Shown here piece by piece: positions 63,472 to 64,000 of a DNA stretch of 64,000 nt. The DNA comes from a virus, in IMG/VR virus record IMGVR_UViG_3300034104_004920, positions 33,278-97,277 of that record. One strand, written 5' to 3'. Made by a program: the position numbers and the translations under genes. Below the pieces are notes generated by a model. It had not been told where the DNA came from. It saw only the letters and a program-made list of their open reading frames with translations, and searched no databases. Each line of letters opens with the position of its first letter. Position 1 is the stretch's first letter.

Positions 63472-63768
63472 ATGAACTACACACCAGAAATAACAGAAGA
63501 AATTGTTAAGTCTTACAAGGCCGGACAAACTGTTCATGACCTTGCACTTCACTACAAAGTGCCTCCGCGCAGCATTATAGCCAAGCTGTCGCAGCTGGGG
63601 GTCTATAGCAAAAAAATTTACCTTTCCAAAACGGGGGAGGTGCCAATCAAAAAAGAGCAGCTTGTGGAGCAGATTGCAGTGCTCATTGGTGAGGACTTAG
63701 AGAAAATAGAAAGTCTTGAAAAGTGCAATAAAAGAGTGTTACAACTATTAATCACTCACTTAAGTTGA
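63472..63768 (+). CDS. small HTH DNA-binding protein
   Basis: 98 residues: ITEEIVKSYKAGQTVHDLAL, HYKVPPRSIIAKLSQLGVYS then KKIYLSKTG. Clear paralog of the product at 61091 on the other strand (shared RSI-x-x-KL and GVY-x-KK). Likely sequence-specific DNA binder. Intrinsic terminator follows directly. Confidence 0.7.
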   Translation: MNYTPEITEEIVKSYKAGQTVHDLALHYKVPPRSIIAKLSQLGVYSKKIYLSKTGEVPIKKEQLVEQIAVLIGEDLEKIESLEKCNKRVLQLLITHLS

Positions 63769-63806
63769 AAAAAGCCCCAATAAGTCACCTTATTGGGGCT
63801 TTTTGT
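63769..63806 (+). terminator. intrinsic terminator
   Basis: Stem about 63769-63784 with 63789-63804, A-run and T-run flanks. Confidence 0.9.
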
Positions 63807-63812
63807 TTTTCT

Positions 63813-63903
63813 TGACCCTAAACCGTACCGGGCTTGTGTGGGCTGGGGGTGGTTGGTGTGGGTTTGGTGTGGGTTTGGTACGGTTTGACTCAGCTTAGGG
63901 TCA
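63813..63903. repeat. inverted repeat enclosing a G-rich, quadruplex-prone loop
   Basis: TGACCCTAA + ACCGTACC (63813-63829) are mirrored as GGTACGGT (63877-63884) and TTAGGGTCA (63895-63903). The 47-nt loop has at least five GGG runs and two TGGGTTTGGTG direct repeats on the plus strand. Confidence 0.8.
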
Positions 63904-63920
63904 GTTGTGTAAAACTGATC

Positions 63921-63950
63921 TTGACTCAATAAGGTTTTGCACTGTATAAT
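63921..63950 (+). promoter_or_regulatory. sigma70-type promoter
   Basis: TTGACT (63921-63926), 18 bp, TATAAT (63945-63950); drives a transcript leaving the window. Confidence 0.8.
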
Positions 63951-64000
63951 GTGGGCGCAGAACGGGGGGTGTGATTTTTTAGAGATTTTGCACTGGCGCA

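Overview
The window is part of a large double-stranded DNA tailed bacteriophage that infects a Gram-negative host. Evidence: collagen-like and other fibre/virion proteins, a two-component spanin pair with a GH19 endolysin, a nearly complete phage replication and recombination set, and a very large tRNA array. The host is probably a proteobacterium, perhaps a betaproteobacterium from fresh water (inference: it must supply vitamin B12 for the class II ribonucleotide reductase, and the tmRNA tag ANDEVFALAA resembles betaproteobacterial tags). No capsid, terminase, portal or tail-sheath gene is seen, so this is only part of the genome.

Layout. (1) 1-15.4 kb, plus strand: fibre/virion genes including a long collagen-like protein; a surface-chemistry cassette (three GT32-type glycosyltransferase genes, a CDP-alcohol phosphatidyltransferase, a sugar nucleotidyltransferase-like protein, a formyltransferase and a cytidylyltransferase-cupin fusion); a lysis block (i-spanin, o-spanin lipoprotein, GH19 endolysin, small membrane proteins); PhoH; and a phage structural-domain protein. 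A bidirectional terminator at 15.46 kb ends this block. (2) 15.5-18.5 kb, minus strand: small virion/fibre-like proteins. (3) 18.6-39.6 kb, minus strand: nucleotide metabolism and replication: B12-dependent RNR, dUTPase, FEN/RNase H, PD-(D/E)XK nuclease, Rad50/Mre11-like pair, glutaredoxin, ssDNA-binding protein, UvsW-like helicase, family A polymerase, primase, DnaB-like helicase, a split NAD+ DNA ligase, a PC4-like protein and HTH proteins. (4) 39.7-58.6 kb, minus strand: 23 recognisable tRNA genes plus one aberrant tRNA-Ile-like gene (19 amino acids covered; only His not found), interleaved with small accessory genes (ThyX, deaminase, rubredoxin, metallophosphoesterases, UV endonuclease, cytosine methyltransferase-like). 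(5) 58.6-61.4 kb: a chain of small paralogous proteins. (6) 61.4-64 kb, plus strand: short genes, a SleB-like hydrolase, a structured small RNA and a G-rich inverted repeat.

The most unusual content is RNA. The phage encodes a circularly permuted, two-piece tmRNA whose tag reads ANDEVFALAA (40.03-40.38 kb). At 56.17-57.05 kb a consensus promoter and an intrinsic terminator bound an ORF-free region of about 880 nt packed with hairpins, a candidate giant ornate RNA of the GOLLD/ROOL kind. Next to it, 57.1-58.2 kb carries four copies of a long-stem element with compensatory base changes, and further inverted-repeat-closed RNAs sit flush against tRNA ends.

Transcription appears to use host sigma70-type promoters: about twenty -35/-10 pairs with 17-18 bp spacing were found by eye, several with a shared upstream A/T-rich box. 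Four of them place the start codon 6-7 nt after the -10, predicting leaderless mRNAs. All calls come from reading the sequence; no database search was run.
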